Origin: Novosphingobium sp. ERN07
GTDB lineage: Bacteria > Pseudomonadota > Alphaproteobacteria > Sphingomonadales > Sphingomonadaceae
Assembly: GCF_012641335.1 (NCBI RefSeq)
Contig: NZ_JABAID010000001.1
Span: 124,001-188,000 of the forward strand
Direction of reading: 5' to 3'
Length of the DNA stretch: 64,000 nt
Shown: piece by piece, positions 20,941-29,903 of the stretch
Numbering within the stretch: position 1 is the first letter of the stretch
Layout of the letters: the number at the start of each line of letters is the position of its first letter
The notes under the pieces: model-generated
The model's input: only the letters and a program-made list of their open reading frames with translations
What the model was told of the DNA's origin: nothing
Database searches by the model: none
Program-made: the position numbers and the translations under genes

Positions 20941-21669
20941 GTGAAAGCCAGCATGGACAATACAGTGGCTCGCTGCGCTGCAAGAACGGCATTCCTTTTC
21001 GGAGCCGCCGTCACCATCGCAGGATGCAGCACAGGTCCGACTGCGCGCATCGGCATGGCCGCAAACACGCCGGTAGCTGAACTGGGTCAGACCAACTTCT
21101 CGGCAGACGAGGCCGAGATTTACACTCTGCGCCCATCAGACGTCGTTTCGGTCACCGTGTTCCGCGAACCCGACCTTTCGGTGCAGAACATTCCGGTCGG
21201 AGCCGACGGCATGCTGTCGCTACCGCTCATCGGACCGATCAAGGTCGAAGGTCTTACCACCGGCGATCTTGAACGGACCGTGACCGAACGCTTGGCCAAG
21301 AGCCAGCTCATTGATCCGCGCGTCTCGGTCAACGTCATGCAGTTCGGCTCGCACCTCGTCACGGTCGAAGGTTCGGTTGAAAAGCCCGGCATGTTTCCGT
21401 TCAAGCCGGGCACCCGTCTGACCGGGGCAATCGCGCTGGCCGAAGGCCTGAAGCGCGAAGGCAAGCTCAGCGAAGTGGCGATCTTCCGCCAGACCAAAGA
21501 CGGCATTGCGGTGGCCAAGTTCGATTACGGCGCAGTGCGCGCAGGCACAATGATGGACCCTGTGTTGCTGCCGAGCGATCGCGTGATTGTTGGCACTTCT
21601 GGCCTGTCGCTGTTCTGGCAGGATCTGATCAAGGCATTGCCCGCTTTCGCGCTCTTCACACGCTTCTGA
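20941..21669 (+). CDS. Polysaccharide export outer-membrane lipoprotein (Wza/GumB type)
   Basis: A 242-aa lipoprotein predicted to form the periplasmic and outer-membrane channel for the exopolysaccharide. The signal ends at AGCSTG (lipidated Cys about 29 from GTG 20941). The polysaccharide-export domain follows (YTLRPSDVVSVTVFREPDLS, then GADGMLSLPLIGPI), then an SLBB domain (VTVEGSVEKPGMFPF). ATG 20953 is an alternative start. The protein is shorter than E. coli Wza, like other GumB-type exporters. It is followed 55 nt later by the Wzc-type kinase, its usual partner. Confidence 0.93.
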   Translation: MKASMDNTVARCAARTAFLFGAAVTIAGCSTGPTARIGMAANTPVAELGQTNFSADEAEIYTLRPSDVVSVTVFREPDLSVQNIPVGADGMLSLPLIGPIKVEGLTTGDLERTVTERLAKSQLIDPRVSVNVMQFGSHLVTVEGSVEKPGMFPFKPGTRLTGAIALAEGLKREGKLSEVAIFRQTKDGIAVAKFDYGAVRAGTMMDPVLLPSDRVIVGTSGLSLFWQDLIKALPAFALFTRF

Positions 21670-21724
21670 TAGTCCGCTCCCTCGGAGCCGATCGCGCAAA
21701 GAATTCCAGAAGGTTTTGACCCGA

Positions 21725-23920
21725 ATGACGAACGCCAGCCTGACCCGATCGCCTTCCGAGCAGTACCTGCTCGATGATGGAGATGCCGCCGGTGGAGCCC
21801 CCAGCCTGATCAGCCTTTCGATGATCCGGGGCATTCTCTACCGCCAGCGCTACATGCTGGCCGGGATCATTGGCCTGGCGCTGGTCGCGGCCCTGGTCAT
21901 CACGCTGCTGACACGCCCGATGTACAGCGCTGCAGCCACGGTGCGGATCGAACCGTTCATATCCTACATCGTCAACGGTCAGAACATCTCGCCCGAAATC
22001 CCGGTCAACGAAGTCGACCGGTATATGCAAACGCAGTCGACGGTCATCACCAGCCGTCGCATCGCCTATCAGGTGGTCGATGCACGCAAGCTGGCTGATC
22101 GCGAAGACTTCATCGGTGAACTTGCCAAGGTGCGCCCCGAAGGCATGGACGATGCCGGCTGGAAGAGCGCGCGACGCGAAGCCGCCGCCGATATTGTCGA
22201 GGGTGGCACGCGCGTGGTCATCCCGACTGAAAACCGGATCATGACAATCGCCTTCGACTCGCCCAGCCCGACCATTGCGGCCGAAATGGCGAATGCGATC
22301 ACCGATGCCTTCGTGCAGGAAGATGTCCGCCGTAGCGTCGAAACCAATACCTACGCCCGCAACTATCTGCGCGACGAGATCGGCAAGTTGCAGCAAAAGG
22401 TGCAGGAAGCCGAAGTGGCGACCAACGCCTATGCCAGGATCAACGGCATCGTTGCGCAGGCTCCGGTAATTTCTACGGCCACCGATGGTCAGGCTAGCCC
22501 GGCCCAAACGGTGAAGGTGGCCACACTGGCCAGCGTCAACCAGACCTATACCGAAGCGCGGGCCAAGCGTATCGCTGCAGAACAGCGCTGGAATGCTATC
22601 GCCAACGTGCCTGCCACGCAACTGCCCGAAGTTCAGCAGAACACCGCCATTCAGGCGATGATCACCGAACGCTCCAAGGCGATCACCGAACTTTCGCAAC
22701 TGCGCCAGCGCTATGGCGAAGGCTATCCGCGCCTGCGCGAACTCAACGCGCAAGTCACCTCGCTGACCACGCAGATCAACAACGCCACGGCGGCGGTTAA
22801 GAACAGCATTCGTGACGAATACCAGATCGCGCAGCGTCAGGAATCAGCACTGGAAGGCGAACTGACCAAGGTTTCGGGCGATACGCTTGTCGAACAGGAC
22901 AAGCGCGTGCGCTACAATATGCTTGATCGTGAAGCGACCGCTCTGCGCACGCAGCTTGCATCGCTGCTCACCCGCTACAACGAAATCTCCGCCGCCGCGA
23001 ACCTCAACTCCGGGGTCAGTACCAAGCTTGACGCCGCGCGGGTTCCGGGTGGTCCGGTTTCGCCCAGCCTGCCCAAGAACATGCTGATCGGCCTGCTGTT
23101 GGGCACCGCGCTCGCCGTGGGCATCGCCATCCTGCGCGAAATCTTCGACGACCGCATCCGCAGCACCGACGAGGTGGAGCGCAAGCTTGGCCTGCCGCTG
23201 CTGGGCTATACCCCGGATGTGGGCGACCGCGATCTGGCCGAGGAAGTTTCCGACCCGTTCAGCGTGCTGATGGAAGCCTACTCCTCGATCCGCAGTTCGG
23301 TGGACTTCGTGGTCCCCGGCAAGCATCGCGTGCTGCAGATCACCAGTTCCGAACCTTCCGAAGGCAAGTCGCTCACCGCGGCCACCATCGCCCGCAAGTA
23401 TGCTCAGCTTGGCCGCCGCACGCTGCTGATCGACGCCGACTTGCGCAAGCCGTCGCTCTTCGCGTTGTTCGGGACCAAGCGCCCCGACACCGGCTTTGTC
23501 GAAGTGCTGCTGGGTGACGTGAAATTCGAAGATGCGCTGATCAAGGGCACGCCCGAAAATCTCGACGTGCTTCCGGTCGCCCGGTCGAAGATCAACCCGG
23601 TTGAACTGCTGTCTTCGCAAGTGCTGATCGATTTCGTGGAGCACTACCGCGAACAGTATTCGCTGATCATCTTTGACTCGGTGCCAGTCATGGGCCTTGC
23701 CGACGCGCCGTTGCTGTCGCGCATTGCCGATGCCACGATCTTCATCGTCGAAGCCAACCGTGCGCATTACGGCCAGGCAAAGACCGCGATCCGCCGTCTG
23801 GCAAGCGCAGGCGCAAAGCTCGCGGGCGTCGTCCTGACCAAGTACCGCGCAGGCGAAGCCGGCATGGCTTACGATTACCACTACCAGTACTACGCCTACG
23901 GAGATCGGGCGAAGGACTAA
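21725..23920 (+). CDS. Wzc-type chain-length regulator and tyrosine autokinase
   Basis: A 731-aa inner-membrane co-polymerase that controls chain length and export. It has an N-terminal membrane segment (about 42-62), a Wzz domain, a long periplasmic coiled coil with GNVR-like region (about 200-400), a second membrane segment (MLIGLLLGTALAVGIAIL, about 455-472) and a BY-kinase domain. The kinase has Walker A SSEPSEGKS (about 541) and Walker A' LLIDADLRKP (about 568). A terminal Tyr cluster (YDYHYQYYAYGD) is the autophosphorylation site. ATG 21725 is chosen, with AAGG 11 nt upstream; TTG 21716 is too close to the ribosome site. Confidence 0.95.
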   Translation: MTNASLTRSPSEQYLLDDGDAAGGAPSLISLSMIRGILYRQRYMLAGIIGLALVAALVITLLTRPMYSAAATVRIEPFISYIVNGQNISPEIPVNEVDRYMQTQSTVITSRRIAYQVVDARKLADREDFIGELAKVRPEGMDDAGWKSARREAAADIVEGGTRVVIPTENRIMTIAFDSPSPTIAAEMANAITDAFVQEDVRRSVETNTYARNYLRDEIGKLQQKVQEAEVATNAYARINGIVAQAPVISTATDGQASPAQTVKVATLASVNQTYTEARAKRIAAEQRWNAIANVPATQLPEVQQNTAIQAMITERSKAITELSQLRQRYGEGYPRLRELNAQVTSLTTQINNATAAVKNSIRDEYQIAQRQESALEGELTKVSGDTLVEQDKRVRYNMLDREATALRTQLASLLTRYNEISAAANLNSGVSTKLDAARVPGGPVSPSLPKNMLIGLLLGTALAVGIAILREIFDDRIRSTDEVERKLGLPLLGYTPDVGDRDLAEEVSDPFSVLMEAYSSIRSSVDFVVPGKHRVLQITSSEPSEGKSLTAATIARKYAQLGRRTLLIDADLRKPSLFALFGTKRPDTGFVEVLLGDVKFEDALIKGTPENLDVLPVARSKINPVELLSSQVLIDFVEHYREQYSLIIFDSVPVMGLADAPLLSRIADATIFIVEANRAHYGQAKTAIRRLASAGAKLAGVVLTKYRAGEAGMAYDYHYQYYAYGDRAKD

Positions 23921-24069
23921 GAGGGAACCTGGAAAGCAAGCGGGGCAGGCACATCACCTCCCCGCAACGACTGTAGAACGCCAGTCGGCAGGGACGGCAC
24001 CCACCGCTCCTGCCCTTTCGGCGGAAGTCTTTGCGCATCCTTCGGGATGGTTTCTTGAGGAGCAGTTGC

Positions 24070-25308
24070 GTGAACCTCGACGAGCTGAAACCCGAAGGAG
24101 GGCGCAAGCCGCTGATCCTTCATGTTTCAGCGGATTTCCCCGATCCGATCGAGGCTGCAAAAACCAAGGTCATCCGCACCCTGCTCGATCTGACGGCGGA
24201 CAGGTTCCGCCACCGGGTCATCTCGATCAACCGCCAATCCCCCCCGCCCGCAGCCTTGCTGGGGTCCGTGGTGCGCGGACTGGGCACGCCGAAACTGGAA
24301 ACGCAAACCCAGCCGTTCGAATGGGGCGAGGCGCTGATCTATCGCGCGCCGGGGCGCGGGCTTTATCACAAGGCCATGCTGGTCCAGTTGGGTGACCGGA
24401 TTGCAGAGAGCATCGCGGCGGGCGAAAAGCCCGATCTGATCGTGGCGCACAAGCTGACGGTTGAAGGCATTGCGGTGATGCAGGCGGCACGCACAACCGG
24501 TGTGCCCTACGCCGTTACGATACAGGGCGATACTGACACCAAGATCCTGTCTGCACGCCCTGATCTGCGGTCTGTGTGCCGCCAGGTGCATCTAGGTGCA
24601 GTTCAGACGACCACATTTGCGCCCTGGGCGCTTGACGCCGTGGAGGCGAAACTGGGCACGCGCACCGGCCCGGTTTCCGTGGTGCCCTGCCCGACCGAAA
24701 TCGACATGCCGCGCGCACCGGTGACGGGTGGGAACGGGTTGCTCAGCGTGTTTCACCTGAAAAGCCACGCCCGCAAGAACCTGTCCGCGATGGCCCAAGC
24801 ATTGCGGTTGCTGGCAGCAGATGGGCGAACGCCGCATCTGGCGATCTGCGGCGGCGGCAGCGATGCCGATATGGCCGCCGCGCGCGCAGCGGCAGGCGAT
24901 GCGCCGGGGCTGACTCTGGAAGGGGCGCTTGACCGCACAGCGGTGGCGGCGCGGATGAACGCCGCAACCGGCTTCGTCCTACCATCGCGCCGCGAGACAT
25001 TCGGCCTTGTGTTCATTGAAGCGCTGTTTGCGGGGCTACCGGTGATCTATCCGGCAGGGCAGGCGGTTTCGGGCTATTTCGACGATTGCCCCTTTGCCAT
25101 CGCAGTGCCCCCCGACGATCCGCGCGCGCTGGCCGATGCGATGGCGCGCCTGATCGACGAGGAAGCAGCGCTCAAGGCCGCGCTGCAATTGTGGCAGCAA
25201 TCGCCCGCCGCGCAGCGTTTCACCCGCGCGGCCATCGCGCAGGACTATGCCGCAGCGTTGGACAAAGCTCTCGCGCCATCCCCCACTCTTGTTGCCGGAG
25301 CGGCCTGA
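24070..25308 (+). CDS. Glycosyltransferase, GT4-like
   Basis: A 412-aa GT-B enzyme predicted to add a sugar to the lipid-linked repeat. GTG 24070 follows GAGGAG by 7 nt and starts the domain at about residue 14 (LILHVSADFPDPIEAAK). The donor-binding half has LLSVFHLKSHARKN, HLAICGGGSD and the conserved FVLPSRRETFGLVFIEAL with the E-x7-E-like element of GT4. An earlier in-frame start at 24031 has no ribosome site. It stops directly before the next gene (25309), so the two are tightly coupled. Confidence 0.87.
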   Translation: MNLDELKPEGGRKPLILHVSADFPDPIEAAKTKVIRTLLDLTADRFRHRVISINRQSPPPAALLGSVVRGLGTPKLETQTQPFEWGEALIYRAPGRGLYHKAMLVQLGDRIAESIAAGEKPDLIVAHKLTVEGIAVMQAARTTGVPYAVTIQGDTDTKILSARPDLRSVCRQVHLGAVQTTTFAPWALDAVEAKLGTRTGPVSVVPCPTEIDMPRAPVTGGNGLLSVFHLKSHARKNLSAMAQALRLLAADGRTPHLAICGGGSDADMAAARAAAGDAPGLTLEGALDRTAVAARMNAATGFVLPSRRETFGLVFIEALFAGLPVIYPAGQAVSGYFDDCPFAIAVPPDDPRALADAMARLIDEEAALKAALQLWQQSPAAQRFTRAAIAQDYAAALDKALAPSPTLVAGAA

Positions 25309-26208
25309 ATGCCCATTTCCCGTGCCCCGCTGACCACCACCCATCCGCACGGCCACGTTCTGGTGCGGGCCGACCGCAAACTTGGGCTGCTGCGCATTTC
25401 CAAGAACGCCTCGACTGAATCCAAAGTCCGGCTCGATTGCCGCGACTGGATCGCGTTCGACCAGTTCGATGGCCCCAGCGTGGCCTTCCTGCGCGATCCC
25501 TATGGCCGCTTCCTCAGCTCGATTCCCGAAACGATGCTGCGCGTCACCCATTTCCAGATCGAAGACCCCAGCCGCAAGGACCGGGTGACCGCGCCGGAAG
25601 ATGTCTACCGCGAACTCTGCGCCATCGCGCATCTGCCGATCGAACAGTTCGCCGAAGGATTCTTCGAACTCGTCCGCTACAGCTTCTTCGATGCGCATCA
25701 CGAACCGCAGGTCAGCTTTCTGGCCGACCGGCACGGCGCGCTGCGCATCGATCCCTATCTCTATCGCACATCCGCCTTCGATCAGGCGCTGGACCAGATC
25801 GAGGCGCGGTTTGGCGTAAAGGCCGTGCCGGTGGCGCAGCAGAGCAACAAGGGCGGTGCCAAACCGCTCGCCGGGCGCAGCAAGCCCATCGACATGGCGC
25901 GCAAGCTGACGGGCACCGGGGTTTACAAGCGGGTGGAGCATGGCGGGCCGCTGATGGTGCGCCACGGCGGCGGCATTGATGGTCCCGCCACGATCCGCGA
26001 GATCAACGCATGGTGCAACCAGTTCACCGCCGATCTTAAACGCGCGGCCCTGCCAGCCAGCCTGCGCGCCGGGATCGAAGAGCTTTATGCCGACGATATG
26101 GCGCTGTGGCAGCGGATCCAGACCGTCGGCGGCGATGTGCCCGCCAGCACGATCTGGAACGCCGCAGACACGCCCGCGCAAGCAGCCGCACAAGGGGCCG
26201 CGGCATGA
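25309..26208 (+). CDS. Sulfotransferase-like protein
   Basis: A 299-aa protein with features of PAPS-dependent sulfotransferases. Near the N-terminus LLRISKNASTESK resembles the PAPS 5'-phosphosulfate loop of the sulfotransferase-2 family. FLRDPYGRFLSSI matches the 3'-phosphate loop RDPxxRxxS. The C-terminal third is Ala-rich. The start abuts the upstream glycosyltransferase stop, and its TGA overlaps the next sulfotransferase ATG. Two such genes side by side in a polymer locus suggest sulfation of the polysaccharide. Substrate unknown; a degenerate relative is possible. Confidence 0.7.
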   Translation: MPISRAPLTTTHPHGHVLVRADRKLGLLRISKNASTESKVRLDCRDWIAFDQFDGPSVAFLRDPYGRFLSSIPETMLRVTHFQIEDPSRKDRVTAPEDVYRELCAIAHLPIEQFAEGFFELVRYSFFDAHHEPQVSFLADRHGALRIDPYLYRTSAFDQALDQIEARFGVKAVPVAQQSNKGGAKPLAGRSKPIDMARKLTGTGVYKRVEHGGPLMVRHGGGIDGPATIREINAWCNQFTADLKRAALPASLRAGIEELYADDMALWQRIQTVGGDVPASTIWNAADTPAQAAAQGAAA

Positions 26209-27125
26209 GCGCAGTCTGGACTCCCAACCTGATCATGCCCGGCGTGGCCAAGTGCGGCACCACTACGCTTTACGATCTGCTAGTCAGCCACCCCCGCGTA
26301 ACCGGCGGCATCGAAAAGGAAGTGCGCTTCCTGATGGACGCGGGCGACGAACTGGCCACCGCGCAGAATGTGCGCGATCTGGGCGTAGCAGGCTGGGCCG
26401 ATCAGTTTGCCGATAAAGGACAGGGCGATTTCGACGTTTGGCTCGATGCCTCGCCCCAGTACCAGTATCAGCAGGTCGCGCTCAGCACGATTGCCACGCT
26501 CGATCCGCAGCCCAAAGTGCTGTTCGTGGTGCGCAAGCCATCGGCGCGGCTGTTCTCGCTCTATCAATACGCGCGTTATCATCACAAGCGCCTGCCGCAT
26601 GTAACCTCGTTCGCGCAGTTCATTGATGAGATCCGCCCCCCGGTGGACAGCCGGCTGAATGACCAGAAGATGATGGTCAACGCATGGGCCGACAGCCACT
26701 ATGACCAGATGCTTGAGCGCTGGAGCGCGGTGGTGCCGCCCGAACGGCTCTATGTCACATCGGTAGAGGAACTGGGTGCCGACCGCGATGGCGTTCTGGC
26801 CGACATCGCACACTGGCTGGGCATCGACCCCGACCCGCTGCTGACGTGTGAGGTTGACCGGTCAAACCCCACCGTAAAGACCCGCAGCCGTCTGATCCGC
26901 ATGGTCGGCGGGCGCGCGGCAAAGCTACTGCCTGAAACGCCGCTGGTGCGCCGCCTGAAAACCTTCGTGCGCGAGATGAACTCCGCCCCGCTGGACCGCG
27001 ACGAAGTGAAACAGAACGCAGACCTCCTCGCCCAGTTGGACGCCGAATTCGCCCCTTCAATGGCAAATTTTGCCGCCCTGCGCGCCAAGCTCGGCCTTGC
27101 GCGAAATCGGTCCGAATTGGTATGA
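26205..27125 (+). CDS. PAPS-dependent sulfotransferase
   Basis: A 306-aa sulfotransferase. PGVAKCGTTTLYDLL (about 9-23) is the 5'-phosphosulfate-binding loop and FVVRKPSARLFSLYQYAR (about 105-122) is the 3'-phosphate-binding loop; both are close to heparan-sulfate/NodH-type enzymes. ATG 26205 overlaps the preceding stop (ATGA), and an upstream open frame is discarded. It is probably cytoplasmic, acting on the lipid-linked repeat unit or the nascent polymer. No PAPS synthesis gene is in the window. Confidence 0.9.
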   Translation: MSAVWTPNLIMPGVAKCGTTTLYDLLVSHPRVTGGIEKEVRFLMDAGDELATAQNVRDLGVAGWADQFADKGQGDFDVWLDASPQYQYQQVALSTIATLDPQPKVLFVVRKPSARLFSLYQYARYHHKRLPHVTSFAQFIDEIRPPVDSRLNDQKMMVNAWADSHYDQMLERWSAVVPPERLYVTSVEELGADRDGVLADIAHWLGIDPDPLLTCEVDRSNPTVKTRSRLIRMVGGRAAKLLPETPLVRRLKTFVREMNSAPLDRDEVKQNADLLAQLDAEFAPSMANFAALRAKLGLARNRSELV

Positions 27126-27270
27126 AACCGGAATATATCGACGAATCCGACGCAACGGGGGGCCGCACCAACACCCTGTCGGGCAATCTGCGAGTTACGG
27201 CCGAGAGTTCCGGGGAGAATTTTCTGGCAACCCAAGGACCATTTGGTCCCGATCACGGATTTTAAGACAG

Positions 27271-28116
27271 ATGAGCATTCTTGAACTTGAAGAGACCGCG
27301 GTCGGCCTGCCCTTTTTCAATGAAGAGCAGGCTCGTGAGGCAGGTCGCGCGCGAGCGGACGAATATCAGAACGCGGAACCCTTTCCGCATATCGTTATAG
27401 ACGATTTCGTGGATTCGACCTTTCTTCGGAAAGTGATTGCCGAGTTTCCTTCCAATTCAGGAAGAACGTTCGCGCGTGCGCAGGAACTGAAGAAAACGCA
27501 GTTCCATCCGGCGGAGTGCAGCCCTTTCATCCGCCACCTGCTGAACGAACTCAACAGTCAGGCATTTCTCGCATTCCTGCGCGAAATGACCGGGATGAAA
27601 GGTCTGGTCGCTGACCCCTATTACACTGGCGGCGGTCTGCATGAAACAAAGCAGGGTGGCCTGCTGGGCGTCCATGCCGATTTCAACATGCACCCCAAGA
27701 TGAAGCTGCAGCGTCGCATCAATCTGCTGATCTACCTGAACGAGGATTGGGACGAGTCTTTTGGCGGCAACCTTGAGCTTTGGGATCGCGGTATGACCGC
27801 TTGCCAGAAGAGCGTTGCACCCGTGCTGGGACGCGCGGTGATGTTCAACACCGACCTTGACAGCTATCACGGGCACCCAGATCCCTTGACCTGCCCGCCG
27901 GAAGTATCGCGTCGTTCTATCGCGACGTATTATTATACGGCTTTCGAAGGCAGTGAGCGGTTGGCACCGAAGCGGACAACAGCATTTCAGGCACGTCCCG
28001 GCACAAGCGACAAGTTCGATTTCAAACTGCACATGCGCCATTTCCTGCGCGATTGGGTGCCGCCGATCATCCAGCGCAAATTGAATGCACGCAAGCCGAA
28101 CGACATCGACACCTGA
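27271..28116 (+). CDS. 2-oxoglutarate/Fe(II) oxygenase, prolyl-4-hydroxylase-like
   Basis: A 281-aa double-stranded beta-helix oxygenase. The iron ligands are visible as GVHADF (His135, Asp137) and SYHGHP (His200 or 202), with a following Arg pair (RRSIATYYY, about 214) for 2-oxoglutarate. The family hydroxylates small molecules, proteins or sugars. It is embedded among sulfotransferases and a GMC oxidoreductase, so a role in modifying the polysaccharide is inferred. ATG 27271 is chosen; the 145 bp before it contain no gene. Confidence 0.85.
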   Translation: MSILELEETAVGLPFFNEEQAREAGRARADEYQNAEPFPHIVIDDFVDSTFLRKVIAEFPSNSGRTFARAQELKKTQFHPAECSPFIRHLLNELNSQAFLAFLREMTGMKGLVADPYYTGGGLHETKQGGLLGVHADFNMHPKMKLQRRINLLIYLNEDWDESFGGNLELWDRGMTACQKSVAPVLGRAVMFNTDLDSYHGHPDPLTCPPEVSRRSIATYYYTAFEGSERLAPKRTTAFQARPGTSDKFDFKLHMRHFLRDWVPPIIQRKLNARKPNDIDT

Positions 28117-28118
28117 TC

Positions 28119-29831
28119 GTGAGCGGAAGTTCCGCAACGCACCCTGATGCCGCAACGCAGGCGTCCGGGGCAGGGTCAGAGCATCTTTGGGACGTTGTTG
28201 TCATCGGCAGCGGCATGGGCGGTGCAATGGCTGCTGCCGTTCTTTCGCAAGCCGGCCATTCGACGCTGGTTCTTGAAAGCGCACGGCCACCGCGTGAGGG
28301 CAAGGTAAAGCTGTCGTTCAAGGCAAAGCTCAAAGCAAAGATTTCGAGCAAGCCTACTGCCGATCCGGGTGGAGAGCGATGGCCCGACCCTCTTCTGCTC
28401 CGCTCACATGCAGATGCTTCCTATCGCGAAGTTCCTTCGGTGGTTGCGCGCATTCCCGGCGGTTCATCGCAGGTATATGGCGCGGCGTTGGCGCGTGCGC
28501 GACGCACCGATTTTGAGCAAGACTGGCAGCCGGATGCGTGGTTGCCCGGCGCACAGCAAGCCCTTCCCAATGCCTGGCCTGTGACCTTTGACGAAATGCG
28601 CGGCTATTACGAACGGGCGGAACAATTGTTTCGCGTGGCCGGGACACGCGATCCACTGGATACCGACGATGACGCAGACCTTCTGCCGCCGCCACCGGTA
28701 TCTGCCACTATCGCAAAGCTGGCAGAAAGGTTGGAGGCCAATGGCCGCCATCCGTTCAGAATGCACGTCGGGATCGATTATGTGCCCGGCTGCAAGGAGT
28801 GCCAAGGCGAACGCTGCCTGCGGCTATGCAAGTCCGACAGCTTTACGCGAGCCTTGCGTGAAGAACTGACTTCACAACGTGCCAGACTTCGCACTGACGC
28901 GAGCGTCGAGTGCATCACACCGCGCCGGGCGGGTGGTTACAATCTCGTCGTCCGATCTGCGGCAGGAGAAACGGACGTCGTTTCTGCACGACGGGTGGTG
29001 TTGGCGGCTGGCGCCCTCAACACGCCGCTGATCCTCCAGCGGTCGCCTGAACTCTGGCCGGAAGGGCGCGTGCCTGCACTGGTCGGCGGCGGGCTGATGT
29101 TTCACTTTGGCGATATCTTTGCGATACTTAACGCGGGAGATCGCTCTCCCGCTCATGGCCCGATGAAGGTTCTTGGCTTTCGGGATCACTACATCGATGG
29201 CGTAATGCCGCTTGCCGAATGCCAGTCCCTTGGCATGGCTGGGTCGCCGTGGATGGTCAGCAAGTATCTGGAAGGCGAAGCGATGGAAATGGGCATTGGC
29301 AAGTTGCCCATGCTGCGCCTGATCACCGATGTGATCGGCACGTTCGCTTCTGCAATGTTCAAGCGGTCGGTTCTGTTCACTTCAAACCTTGAAGACCTGC
29401 CCTATGCCTCCAACCGGGTAGATGCAGCGGGTGATAGCGTGGTTCCCGGTCTTGGCCGGGTTGCGGTGACCTATCATGCACCGGATGAATTGCTGATGCG
29501 CGCCAAACGCTTTCGCAAGCTGATGCGCGAAGCGTTTGCACCATTTTCCGTGCGCTTTCTCAAAAGGTTGGGCGCGCCCAACCTTGGCCATCCGATGGGA
29601 ACTTGCCGGATGGGCACATCGCCCGAAACATCGGTTACGGCGCCGGATGGTTCCGTGTGGGGACACGAAGGGCTGTATGTGGTCGATGCTTCGGTGTTTC
29701 CATCGTCGTTAGGCATCAATCCGGCCCTGACGGTGGCGGCCAACGCCATGCGCGTGGCAGAAGGAATTGCTGCGATTGCAGCAGGAGCGCGGCCCTGCGC
29801 AAAGGGCACAGGAGAACCCTGTGTTGATTGA
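28119..29831 (+). CDS. GMC-family FAD oxidoreductase with a four-cysteine insert
   Basis: A 570-aa flavoenzyme of the glucose-methanol-choline family. The FAD fold is VVVIGSGMGGAMAA (about 25-38). The C-terminal active-site region has MGTCRMG and YVVDASVFPSSLGINPALT. Unusual is PGCKECQGERCLRLCKSD: Cys225, 228, 233 and 237 in a C-x2-C-x4-C-x3-C pattern. This could bind metal or form disulfides. GTG 28119 is 2 nt beyond the oxygenase stop. The likely role is oxidation of a sugar or alcohol linked to the polymer, but the substrate is unknown. Confidence 0.88.
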   Translation: MSGSSATHPDAATQASGAGSEHLWDVVVIGSGMGGAMAAAVLSQAGHSTLVLESARPPREGKVKLSFKAKLKAKISSKPTADPGGERWPDPLLLRSHADASYREVPSVVARIPGGSSQVYGAALARARRTDFEQDWQPDAWLPGAQQALPNAWPVTFDEMRGYYERAEQLFRVAGTRDPLDTDDDADLLPPPPVSATIAKLAERLEANGRHPFRMHVGIDYVPGCKECQGERCLRLCKSDSFTRALREELTSQRARLRTDASVECITPRRAGGYNLVVRSAAGETDVVSARRVVLAAGALNTPLILQRSPELWPEGRVPALVGGGLMFHFGDIFAILNAGDRSPAHGPMKVLGFRDHYIDGVMPLAECQSLGMAGSPWMVSKYLEGEAMEMGIGKLPMLRLITDVIGTFASAMFKRSVLFTSNLEDLPYASNRVDAAGDSVVPGLGRVAVTYHAPDELLMRAKRFRKLMREAFAPFSVRFLKRLGAPNLGHPMGTCRMGTSPETSVTAPDGSVWGHEGLYVVDASVFPSSLGINPALTVAANAMRVAEGIAAIAAGARPCAKGTGEPCVD

Positions 29832-29903
29832 CACCCTATCAGCGTTAATACATAGCTTGCGCAGCAGTTCTGCTGCACTTGCGAAGGGGAAGCGGTACTT
29901 TTG

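Noticed and set aside
20132..20944. Plus-strand open frame opposite the small membrane protein
   Set aside because: Its translation is His/Arg/Gln-rich without hydrophobic pattern, while the minus frame shows regular membrane segments.
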